From: Corydoras sp. C115
Lineage: Eukaryota; Chordata; Actinopteri; Siluriformes; Callichthyidae
Direction of reading: 5' to 3'
DNA: 64,000 nt
Assembly: GCA_019802505.1 (NCBI GenBank)
Contig: JAFMOC010000030.1
Coordinates: 1-64,000, forward strand
Within the stretch, counting starts at the first letter, position 1; every line of letters starts with the position of its first letter. The translations under genes were made by a program, and so were the position numbers. This document shows, piece by piece, positions 54,952 through 64,000 of the stretch. The notes under the pieces are model-generated. The model was not told the DNA's origin and did not search any database. It saw only the letters and a list, made by a program, of their open reading frames with translations.

Positions 54952-55206
54952 TATATTATCTTTCACTTAACTCTCTACTATGGGCAGTTCCCCATGCCCA
55001 TCCAGGGGAGAATGTTTCTGGTGCTGAGCACATACACCCAGGACAGGGCACCAATCCATCGTTGGGCACACACACACACACTACATGGGGACAATTTAGA
55101 GCAGCCAACTCACCTTGAATCTTTTTGGACTGTAGGAGAAAACTCCTCCAAGATCAGGATTCGAACCTGGCTCCCCAGCGCTGAGAGGCAAAAGTGCTAA
55201 CCATTA
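54952..55206 (-). repeat. Older family A SINE
   Basis: CAACTCACCTTGAATC in the middle is the old-subfamily mark. Deletions remove much of the CCGGAGAACCCGG block. Right end AGTGCTAACCATTA. Confidence 0.82.
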
Positions 55207-55209
55207 TTT

Positions 55210-55826
55210 TCAAAAAGTCTTTTATTCAGTTGTTGTTCGGAGGAATTACACGTGACTTAACCTACAGCAACTGGATTCAAGCAAGATGTGAGTAAATATA
55301 ACGGAGGCCTGCAATAAGAATAGCTCAATGCCAGAGGGCAGGATCACTCACTACAGGGCTAATAAGACACATAAGAAGTCTCTAGAGGGTTTTTGTCTTT
55401 AGAGAAGATATATTGTCAAAAGCTTTGTCACATGTGCTTTCGCAACAAAAGCACCAGCTTTCTACAGTTCATTCTCCTCCGGAGGAAGTGGCCAGCGGGT
55501 AATTTGGCAAAAAGTGCTGTCTGAAGAGCACCATTTTCAACAGGAGCTCACCAAAGTTTTAAGTTATCATTTTTCAACGGTGCTCTGTGCTCCTTTTTCT
55601 TTTACACCTTTCTCTTCAGGATGCTAAAGTGTTCCATCAGTGGACTTCAACATTAGTCCTGAGCGGCATGTCTGATTGCTTTTCAGGCACAAAAGCTGAA
55701 AATAAGAGAGCAGAGTTGCACTTCAGGAAAGGTTAGCTGTCATGTAGACTCGTTCAGTGAACTCCCTAATGCAGGTGGGAAATGGAGACCGGCGGTCACA
55801 GCAATCTGCTTTTAAGAAAAAAGCTA
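55210..55826. other. Unique sequence, no gene seen
   Basis: Nothing recognised. Confidence 0.5.
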
Positions 55827-55828
55827 CC

Positions 55829-55945
55829 CACCCAGCGATAGATTGGCTCCCTGTCCTGGGTGTATCTGCCCAGCGCCGGAAACGTTCTCCCCTGGATGGG
55901 CATGGGGAACCCCCCCGCAACCCTAATATAGGATAAAGTGAAAGT
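55829..55945 (+). repeat. 5'-truncated family A SINE, first of a head-to-tail pair
   Basis: Starts at CACCCAGCGATAGATTGGC and runs to GGATAAAGTGAAAG without a (GAAT)n tail, then joins a second truncated copy. Confidence 0.88.
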
Positions 55946-56197
55946 GTTCTCCCCGTGTCTGCGTGGGTTTCCTCCGGGTTCTCCGGTTTCCTCCCACAGT
56001 CCAAAAACATGGATCAAGTCATTTGAGTTCTCCAAATTGCCCCATATAGAGTGTGTTTGTCTGTGTGAGTAAGTGTGTGCCCAGCGATAGATTGGCGCCC
56101 TGTCCTGGGTGTATCTGCCCAGTGCCCGAAACGTTCTCCCCTGGATGTACATGGGGAACCGCGACCCTAATATAGGATAAAGCGGAAGATAATGGAT
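55946..56197 (+). repeat. 5'-truncated family A SINE, second of a head-to-tail pair
   Basis: Begins at TGTTCTCCCCGTGTCTGCGT with no tRNA head and ends in GCGGAAGATAATGGATGG. The junction could be a rearrangement between two insertions. Confidence 0.88.
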
Positions 56198-56415
56198 GGG
56201 TTATAGCAATATAGTGCTGCTGGTATTTAGACACCACATTCTTTTTTTTTTTTCTTTTTTTTTTAATTAATACATTTTTTAAAGTTCAGTTTATGTTCAG
56301 TCCTCTCACATCTGTGCAAATGAATCTGCTCTCTATCCCCATGCTTTGCTGACCTCTTTTTTTTTTTTTTACTAACCCTAAAGCAGGGTGTTGAAAATAA
56401 ACAGATTAAAAAGTG

Positions 56416-56462
56416 TTGCATGGTGGTGTATGGTTAGCACGTCAACCTCTAAGTGCTGGGAA
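56416..56462 (+). repeat. Family A SINE head remnant
   Basis: GTTGCATGGTGGTGTATGGT, TAGCACGTCAACCTCTAAGT and GCTGGG resemble the first 45 bases of family A. Confidence 0.55.
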
Positions 56463-56469
56463 AAATCAT

Positions 56470-59245
56470 TTCAAACATTCAGCTTGCTATTTCCAGATGA
56501 AACAAATGAAAATTACAGAAAAATTTAATTCAGAAATACACATTTAAACATGAGGTTTCCGGCTTCCCCGGAAAAGTAAATGTTCAGAGCTATTGAATGC
56601 AACATTTAACCAATCGTTTAACCAATCACAGCGCTGCTTCACTCACTGAAATAAAGAAAGGAGTACTTTAATTCATCGGTGGTCCCGAGAACAGAAATGA
56701 CTGGTTTGATTATTTGATTTGAAGCGCTGGAGGAGGTGGGATTGGGATATGGGGTTGATTTAACGGAAAGGAGAATTTTTACAACCATCACTTCCCAGAC
56801 TGGGGAGAATAAGGAGTGGATTGCCCAGTTGAAAGTGCAATTAGTGTGATCAAGATGAAGTGCAGGGAAGTGTTGGCTGATGCCTTCACCATTTTTTACA
56901 GAAAAGATTGAGGGCATTGTGGTGGTAAATAATCAGATGACAGAGGAACAGTTAATGGAGGTTGTTTCAAGCTTCTGAGCTTACGACTGCTCAGCTTCAG
57001 TATTCATACAAAAAACACAGCCAATAGCAAAATAGCTAATACAAAATCGGTCCAATAATAATGTAAGAAGAACAGATACTAAAAATACACAGGTAGAGGA
57101 AGCTATACCATATATGGGTTCCAACCCTTCACAACCTGTTTGCATCCGGAAAGGAAAGGTTTTGGGGCACTTCGACCCAGAACCTTGCTCAAGCCCGCTT
57201 CCAAGGCACCTGCTTTGTGAAATAACATCCTCCCAACACATTCCATCCCATAATATCTTCTCTCATTCCTTTCAAGGTTAAGTAGAGAAGTTTTGTAAAT
57301 GTCACACTAACACTAAAATGGATTAATAAAATATAATACATAATAAATTTCTACTACAGGCATCTGCTGACATGGCGGTGTTGGAGTTGGGTGGTAGGGA
57401 TTTTGAGAGTATTGTTGATGTTAAATCTGTTCTCCCAATATGTTTGTTGCCAAAGTGGCAAGTAGAGATTGAGAGTCTGATGACGGAGCAGACTAATGCC
57501 ATTATTTTAGTGGATTAAAGACAAGTATGTTGTTTACAAAGCACCTCCTGTAAAATTCTGTGTAAAACATTGCATACTGTGATGTCATCCGTAAGCCATC
57601 ACCAAGGCAATCATCTTTATAACTGAACATGTATTTGGTTTAAATATAACAGATCTCATAAAATCACGAAATCCTCTAATCATTCTATGATCAGTTCTGT
57701 AATTAAAGTTGTTTCAAAGAAATAGAAAGGGGAATGATTTTGTAGTAAAACAAGCTGTCAAATTTAGAACATGGATTTGCTAAAGATCTACCTTAATCTT
57801 TTTTGATCAAACATCTGCTGGGAATATGAGTGTTGAGTTGGAGTGATTCTTAAACAAAGCTTTTGATTATGTGGTTTAATCAATTTGAGCAAAGAGGTTT
57901 GGCCCGAATCTCTACAGATGAGAGCAATTGAGTTGTTTCTTCTGTGAGCGTGAGACAGACAGGACGGAGAGAACGAGGGAGAGTGTGTGAGAGAGAGACC
58001 ATCGCAGAAAATTAATCTTGCTGTCTCTTTCCCTGGCTCGCTTGGAACGTTTTCCTTTGCGCTCCCCATAATTTTCTTTGAAGCATTTCTTTATTGATTC
58101 TTGTTCCTCCCTTCATTTTTTTCTTTCTTTTTCTTCATGCCTCCAACTTCCAAGCTCATCATCTTACAGCTTTTCCACAGAGAATTAGTGGGGAAAAATA
58201 TTCAAACATGAACAGTCTGGCATCAAAACACGTTTCATATTTTACTTTCTTACTAGAAATATATCGCACTTAACAAAAATGAATTAACTTAAAAATGAAG
58301 CAATGTAAACACATTTTTATTTAACCAAACATAATATTTTATTACATGTATTATTTAATAGGCTGATTCATTTGATTCATTGCTAAATATTAATTTTATT
58401 TGGTTAAATAACGTTAAAGCACAGATATAAAAAACTCAATGTGGTACAAATGCAAAAATGTTAAATAAAATCATATAAATGGTAAAAAGTGAATTATAAG
58501 TTAAATAAAAATATATTATCCTCATGTTGGTGCTCCTACCTTATTACGGATTCTGCTAGCAGTACCACTTTTCATCTACTGTACCAATGGGGCAGTCATT
58601 GGCTTGTGTTTAAAAAAAAAACACAGCCCTGCAACCCAAAGGTCAGGAAAATGACTCCAATATCTATGAGATTCTTGAGATGCTATCCATTTAATTACAT
58701 CTGTCGCTCTTCAAATCCCAAATTTGAGGACTTCAAAGCTACATCAAGTACAAAAAAATAAAAATAATAATTCCATTAAATGAGTCAATCCTGGATTTAC
58801 TGGCTGGGTTACACCATAGAGAGAGAGAGGAAGAACTTTTTTCGGTTTAGAAGTCTTTAATTATTCTCAGCAAGAAGCCAGGTAGAGTACATTTCATTAA
58901 TCACAGTGAAGAGTACAGGCACTCTAATTAAATAGAGATAGTCTGGGAAATGGGGCTCATATCAAAGCACTGGGAGTCAGAATGTGAGCTGGGAAAAGTT
59001 TGAATTAACACTGAGCACTAAGCAGTGGTGACATGCCTTTTTGTTTACTGTTGATGAATTTCTGAACTGTCCTCAACGTTAGCTCTCACAACAAAGACGT
59101 TCTAAAGCAAAGTGTGCTGATCTGTAAATGAAACCTCAAAAGTCACATCAGTTTTTAGGGATGAAATGTGATAACTAAATAAATAAATGTAAATTTGTTA
59201 ATATTTTTATATGTAAAGTTTTTAATTGCTTATTAATATTTCATG
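56470..59245. other. Longest repeat-poor stretch, no gene supported
   Basis: About 2.8 kb without recognisable SINEs. Short frames at 56639-56917 (-), 56981-57241 (-), 57788-58069 (-) and 58489-58761 (+) show no known domain. The plus strand at about 57360-57520 reads open for some 50 codons after CTACTACAG (ADMAVLELGGRDFESIVDVK...), with no recognised family. It is followed by an in-frame stop. Confidence 0.35.
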
Positions 59246-59248
59246 CAT

Positions 59249-59273
59249 GGGGTGGCATGGCAGCGTAGTGGTG
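59249..59273 (+). repeat. Family A SINE head, split by family C SINE
   Basis: GGGGTGGCATGGCAGCGTAG followed by TGGT. The rest of the SINE resumes at about 59527. Confidence 0.65.
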
Positions 59274-59392
59274 AAAAGTGATAAAGTGATCTATTTTGCC
59301 TACTGTACTTGCACGCAGAGGAATCTGTGCTCCACATTTAAGCCATCAATGCAGTGAAAACACACACACACAAACACACCCACCCACACACA

Positions 59393-59440
<48 letters not shown>

Positions 59441-59526
59441 TGTGTGAAGTGAGCACATGCGCCTGGATCTGTGGGTATCCTTATATACGGTGCCAGGGGC
59501 GCAATTGGGGTTGGGTACCTTGCTCA
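59274..59526 (-). repeat. Family C SINE with a long (CA)n core
   Basis: AGTGATCTATTTTGCCTACT, CCACATTTAAGCCATCAATG, a CA tract at about 59358-59437, TGAAGTGAGCACATGCGCCT and CAATTGGGGTTGGGTACCTT. It lacks its own tRNA-like head and sits inside a family A SINE. Confidence 0.75.
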
Positions 59527-59670
59527 GGGGCATGTTCACTTCTCAGCGCTGGAGATCCAGGTGTGAATCCCGATCTGGGTAGAGTTTCTATGGTCTCTCC
59601 ATGTCCACATGGGTTTTCTCCGGGTTCTCTGGTTTCCTCCCACAGGATTCAAGGTGAATTGGCGTCTATA
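59527..59670 (+). repeat. Older family A SINE, continued
   Basis: CATGTTCACTTCTCAGCGCT, GGAGATCCAGGTGTGAATCC, CTCCATGTCCACATGGGTTT and GGATTCAAGGTGAATTGGCG. It has the old-subfamily middle and a truncated 3' end. Confidence 0.8.
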
Positions 59671-59674
59671 TAAA

Positions 59675-60620
59675 AACTAATGCTGATAAAATAAAGGAAG
59701 AAAGAAAATAGTAGTATAGTGTATAGTATGTATGTATGTATTAATCTACTTTTGTACATTTATTTTTTATTGTTCATTATTATAAATATGGAACAATTAT
59801 AATTAAAATAATATAATAGAACCGATTCTACTTTCTATTACAATTCAGAATTGACAAGAAAAATGTAATTATGTTGGTTAAACAATTACAAGTGCCTGTA
59901 CCTGTGGAACATATTATTATATTCCTTTGGAGAAGAAAGTGCCTGTGTGGTTCTGATTGCCCTAAAGTGTTTTCCAGAGGGAAGCGTTTGAAATAAATGA
60001 TGGTTTGATACAAGTAAGTATCGGGTGGGAGGATGGAGAGCGCAATCTCAATGGCCCAATTCACTGCCATAGATTTCTGCAGCTCAGCAAGTGATAGAAG
60101 GTGACATCTGATGACTTTCTCAGTACACTTGATTATATGCTGCAATAGTGGGAGCCAACAAGCCAAAAATAGATGAAGGGTGAAATGACAAAGGGAGAAG
60201 CTTTCAATTATGGCTCTTTCTCACAAAATACAAGTTACTTTGCTCTCTTTGAGATAATGAGGATGTTTTCATCCCACTAAAAGTGTATAGATTGAAGCCT
60301 CTGAAAAATGCAATTGTCTATAAGGTCCACATCTTTCAATCACTGCCGGATGCTGAGGGTTTGATGGGCCACTGTCTCTTACTGCATGAAAAAAGAAGTA
60401 TTATATTGTATGTATTACATCTCTGGTTGCTATTCTGTCTATAGTGGAACATCATAACGCATGTCTATAGGTTCATGCATCACAAAAAGCTGCTGTAGCT
60501 CTGTGCATCTCTTGAAGCCGTACATCAAGGTCTTTCCACGGCTGTAATTTGTCTGTGAACAGAAAAGAATAATTAGGGATTTCCTTATTCACACCTCACT
60601 GGGGATTGCTGCTGCGTCTT
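59675..60620. other. Unique sequence, no gene seen
   Basis: AT-rich up to about 59870. A minus-strand 112-codon frame (59828-60166) has no recognised domain. Confidence 0.4.
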
Positions 60621-60625
60621 CAAAG

Positions 60626-61243
60626 GTGCTTGCACTGGGGAGATATGAACGCTGGAGTGCTTACACTGGGAAGGATGTAAAAGGGAGATGAGAAAGATGG
60701 AGTGTTTGCTGTTATGCAGATGGGAATGTTCTTGTGCTGGTACAGCTGGAGTCCTTGCACCAATGGGGGTGTGTGTGGAAGTTCTGGAGGAGAGGGTGAA
60801 GCTGGAGTGATGGCACTGAGGGAGATAGGGAAGCAGAAGTGTTTGCACTTAAGAGGCTGTACAAGGAATATGGTGAAGCTGAAGTGCTTGCACTGGAAAG
60901 ATGGTGAAGCTGGAGTGCAAGGGGTCCGAGTTACAGTGGGGGTGGGGGTGAAATAAGCTGAGATGCCTGCACTGAGCGAGATATTAAACTGGACTGTTTG
61001 CAATTAGGAAGATTGGAAAACTGTAGTGCTTGCACCACTGAGGATGTGTGCTGATGTGCTAGTGCTGGAGGAGAGGATAACGCAGGAGTGATGGAGATGG
61101 GGAAGCTGTGTGCACTGGAAAGATGTTGAAGCTGAAGTGCATGCACTGGGTTTAGGACGAAGAAGCTGAGATGCTAAGATCTAAAAGCTGGAGGGCTTCC
61201 AATTAGGAAGATAGGAAAGTTGAAGTGCTTGCAGTGGAAACTT
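60626..61243. repeat. Degenerate minisatellite, about 31-bp unit
   Basis: Roughly 16-18 imperfect units built on GTGCTTGCACTGGGAAGAT...GAAGCTGGA. Good examples are at about 60626, 60875, 61026 and 61222. A longer similarity links 60733-60830 to 61025-61110 (GTGTGTG, GCTGGAGGAGAGG, GGAGTGATGG), about 290 bases apart, so a higher-order unit is possible. Minus-strand frames (127 codons at 60620-61003 and others) show a matching CKHFxFPI peptide echo. This follows from the DNA repeat and is not evidence for a gene. Confidence 0.8.
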
Positions 61244-61440
61244 ACACTTATTACATTTCTCGACATGTGCACCAACATTTGTTGAATTCTGGAAACGTTA
61301 TAATGCATTTTTTTGGCTTTTATATTATTTATGTGGTGCTTATTAAATTCGGATCTTTTATTCAATTACATTGCCACAGGAGAATAAAATCAATCACTTG
61401 CCATATAGTTTAGACAATTTCATGTCTAAGCTTTTAGGAA

Positions 61441-61612
61441 TAGTTTGGGGAAGACAAATCAAGGTCCATAAAGCATTGTTGGGTGAGCTGGGTGTGGAAG
61501 AGAGAATGGAGATTCTGAGCCAGGTCATCTCGTCCAATATCTGACCTTACAAATGCTTTGCTGAATGAATAGGCAACGATGTGATAAGAGACACTCTAAA
61601 GAGGGGCGCATG
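61441..61612 (+). pseudogene. Tc1-like transposase fossil, sense
   Basis: AGTTTGGGGAAGAC, AAGGTCCATAAAGCATTG, GAGCTGGGTGTGGAAGA, then GATTCTGAGCCAGGTCATCT, CGTCCAATATCTGACC, TTACAAATGCTTTGCTGAAT and AGACACTCTAAAG follow, with gaps, the 3' end of a fish Tc1-like transposase gene (FGVEE, then SRPTS, DLTNALLAEWA). The part coding for the DPEHLWDELER region is deleted and stops are present. Inactive. Confidence 0.8.
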
Positions 61613-61614
61613 GT

Positions 61615-62983
61615 ACCAGACATGCTTCATTCTGGAGTCTGTATTATTCATCAATGTTAGTGACTGCGTATCTGAAAATCTACTGAAATAAATGATCCTA
61701 TAAAGCCAAGTCAGTCTTCAGAAATAATTTATGTGTTTACTTGTTTGGCATTGATATGGATGTGACAGAGCTGTATTCGTTCAAAAAGGGGGTTTTACGC
61801 TTTTTTGAAGCAACAGACGTAAAAGGATCTATGAAGCATTCAGGATTTGTGCCCTGGGAACATAACTGATTAGAGAGGTCTCTGAAGACTGGAACTCTTT
61901 GGATTCCGCTGCCTCTTTACAACTTTGCCTTTTGAGCAGCTTCACCACAGTTTTGGCTTCTTGATTAATAGGATGTAGTCGGAGTTGTTTAAGGAGATAT
62001 CTTTGTACTTTTGGGAGACGTTAGATATGTATTCAAAGGCTTTTCTGTGAAACTGCACTGTTTCAGACCCATCATTTGACTTCACTATGAAAATGTGATG
62101 GTATAATTCACCAAGCAGCTACATTTTCAGGTCACACTAATGAGTCAGTTGAGTACAGTCAGCGATGGTAGACTGCAAAGTACCTTTTAATGTAATAATA
62201 CTTTTTTATGTATCGTAACATGATTATGTCTGTAAAAAATACTTTTTGGGAAGTTGTATATACTGAAATGAGAGATTTCTTTTAATTCACTTTTACTTTG
62301 GCGATCTTCGTGTTTATTCATTTTGCTTTCGGACATGCAGGTGGTCCGGGGGATGAAGGAAGGAGGATACTGAGGACCAGGCAAAATGGAGAATAAAGCT
62401 CTACTATGATGACGTCTAATAAAACAGCCGGAAGAAGAACAAGGTTCATCTTTTTCCTAATTTTTCTTTTCAAATTAGGTCATTGTGGTGAGGACAAATC
62501 AATGCATTTTAAAAGTTTTATCAGACAGTATTTAAAGAATATTAAGACTGTTGCATTAGGGCTCTACCACAGTAGGTTAAAATGGGAAAGAAGCAATGGT
62601 ATGAGATATGGGATTTGTATTTATAAATCCTTTAGGAAACTATAAAGAAGCACTCCAGACAGAATGACATTAAAAATCACAGTGACATTACCAAAAGATG
62701 TTTTTATATTTGCAGGCATATGTGTATCTAACTAGAATTAATCCACAATTGTACCGTACTATTACAGATAATACACTAAAATATATTTTTTTCTCCACAG
62801 TAATTAGAGTCACACACCACATTAAGCACAAATCTGTATTTTACTTGATATGTAACAGAACAGGGGAAGGGAACAACTTCTAATTAGTTACATTCACTCC
62901 TCCAAGGTCCCCAGCAGTATGTGCAGCAGGTAGCGGTGTGAGTGTGTAAAAGTTTGTTAAATGTGGTAACTATTATTTAGTTT
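61615..62983. other. Unique sequence, no gene seen
   Basis: Short chance frames only (for example 62406-62645, which opens with basic residues and a hydrophobic run but matches nothing I know). Confidence 0.4.
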
Positions 62984-62995
62984 AATTTTGTGATG

Positions 62996-63320
62996 GTGGG
63001 CGGCACGGTGGCTTAGTGGTTAGCACGTTCGCCTCTCAGCGCTAGGGATTCCCGGTTCGAATCCCCATCAGGATGGAGTTTCCATGTTCTCCCTGTGTCT
63101 GCGTGGGTTTCCTCCGGGATCTACGGTTTCCTCCCACAGTCCAAAAACATGGATCAAGTCAATTGAGTTCTCCAAATTGCCCCATATAGAGTGTGTCTGT
63201 GTGAGTGAGTGTGTGCCCAGCGATAGACTGCCCAGCGCCCAAAACATTCTCCCCTGGATGGGCATGCGGAACCCCCCCACGACCCTAATATAGGATAAAG
63301 CGGAAGATAATGAATGAATG
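62996..63320 (+). repeat. Family A SINE with intact promoter boxes
   Basis: TGGCTTAGTGG and GGTTCGAATCC are both intact. A small deletion removes the GGCGCCCTGTCCTGGGTGTA stretch. The perfect 12-bp duplication AATTTTGTGATG lies at 62984-62995 and 63321-63332. Confidence 0.94.
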
Positions 63321-63334
63321 AATTTTGTGATGTA

Positions 63335-64000
63335 GCTACTGCATGATTGAATATTAAATATCCAAAGCACTGACTTAGAAAAAGTAATGTTCCCTCTTTT
63401 CTGATGGTCCAGGTAAGTCCTTTCGGGATCTGTGAAGTCCAATATTCTTGGCTCCTTTAATTAATTTTAAGTGCAAGTCACAGTCGATGTCCCACAGTGC
63501 TGTCTCCTTAGTTGAGTGATGAGTTATTAATAAAGTGGCATACTCCTCCTTTAGAAAAGACTTCACTGTGTAAATTCCTTTAAAGCCACTTGCTCGGCAT
63601 TAATGAACAGAATAAGAGGTCTTGTTAAAGCACCAGTGTCCGATAGCAGCAGTGGTTCAGGGACATGCAAACAGTATGATACTGCAAGTTGCTGTTCCCT
63701 TCATAGCACCTTCATGATTCCACTAATTAGCCCAGCTTCCACCGAGAAAGGAGGGGTTGTCTAATTAGCCTGATCATGAAATGCTGTGCAGGATTTAAAT
63801 GAATATTTACTGACATTAAAAGCTGCTTCTGTGCTAAATTCTTATGAACTCTAATTAATGGCATGCCTCTCGGTCAAGTTATTGCTTTAAGAATAACCCG
63901 TAATACTAACTTTTAAATACCAGGCAGATTTAATGAATATGAGGGTGTTATATGGTGGGCAGCATTGACTTTTTGTAAATAAATCTTGCGCGTAAATGCT
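63335..64000. other. Unique sequence, candidate conserved non-coding DNA near 63.6-63.9 kb
   Basis: The 63600-63900 stretch has several homeodomain-type cores (CCACTAATTAGCCC, GTCTAATTAGCCTG, CTCTAATTAATGGC), no repeat similarity and no open frame. It resembles vertebrate developmental enhancers in texture only. Confidence 0.35.

Noticed and set aside
60620..61003. 127-codon minus-strand frame with repeated CKHF peptides as a repeat protein
   Set aside because: The peptide repeat follows directly from the degenerate DNA minisatellite, and neighbouring units fall in other frames.

Overview
This window looks like teleost fish chromosomal DNA, most likely from an otophysan and possibly a catfish. 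The evidence is the repeat content: dozens of copies of a DANA/Mermaid-like tRNA-derived SINE, two further tRNA-derived fish SINE families, Tc1-like and mariner transposon fossils, a palindromic MITE family, and long (TA)n and (CA)n microsatellites. The species assignment is inference. No bacterial, organellar or live viral features are visible.

I cannot support any host protein-coding gene, rRNA or functional tRNA. Almost every open frame longer than 60 codons is either a read-through of the SINE, on both strands, or a chance frame in AT-rich DNA. The window therefore reads as intergenic or intronic sequence. Small isolated exons cannot be excluded by eye. The best exon look-alike, near 52,510-52,635, is antisense Tc1-like transposase debris.

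Layout. Positions 1-1,035 look like error-rich contig-end sequence containing garbled SINE copies. From 1.5 to 36 kb, family A SINEs recur in both orientations between unique AT-rich stretches. Notable points here are a tandem SINE pair at 7.0-7.7 kb, palindromic MITEs near 9.7, 15.3-16.0 and 29.5 kb, a local duplication linking about 21.7 and 24.1 kb, SINE-in-SINE nests at 24.9-25.5 and 35.4-36.1 kb, and an antisense Tc1-like fossil at 33.3 kb. From 36 to 64 kb there is a (TA)n array split by two SINEs (39.6-40.3 kb), a mariner transposase fossil (42.3 kb), a solo LTR inside a SINE (45.4 kb), a full palindromic MITE (48.0-48.5 kb), a second tandem SINE pair (51.3-52.0 kb), more Tc1-like debris (52.5 and 61.5 kb) and a degenerate minisatellite (60.6-61.2 kb).

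The main biological story is retroposition. Family A copies carry intact-looking pol III A and B boxes, 9-14 bp target-site duplications and (GAAT)n tails. They include a 5'-truncated copy with a perfect duplication, two cases of target-site reuse, and at least two recent subfamilies alongside an older one. I found no previously undescribed functional system. The strongest leads concern SINE integration behaviour and unnamed repeats.
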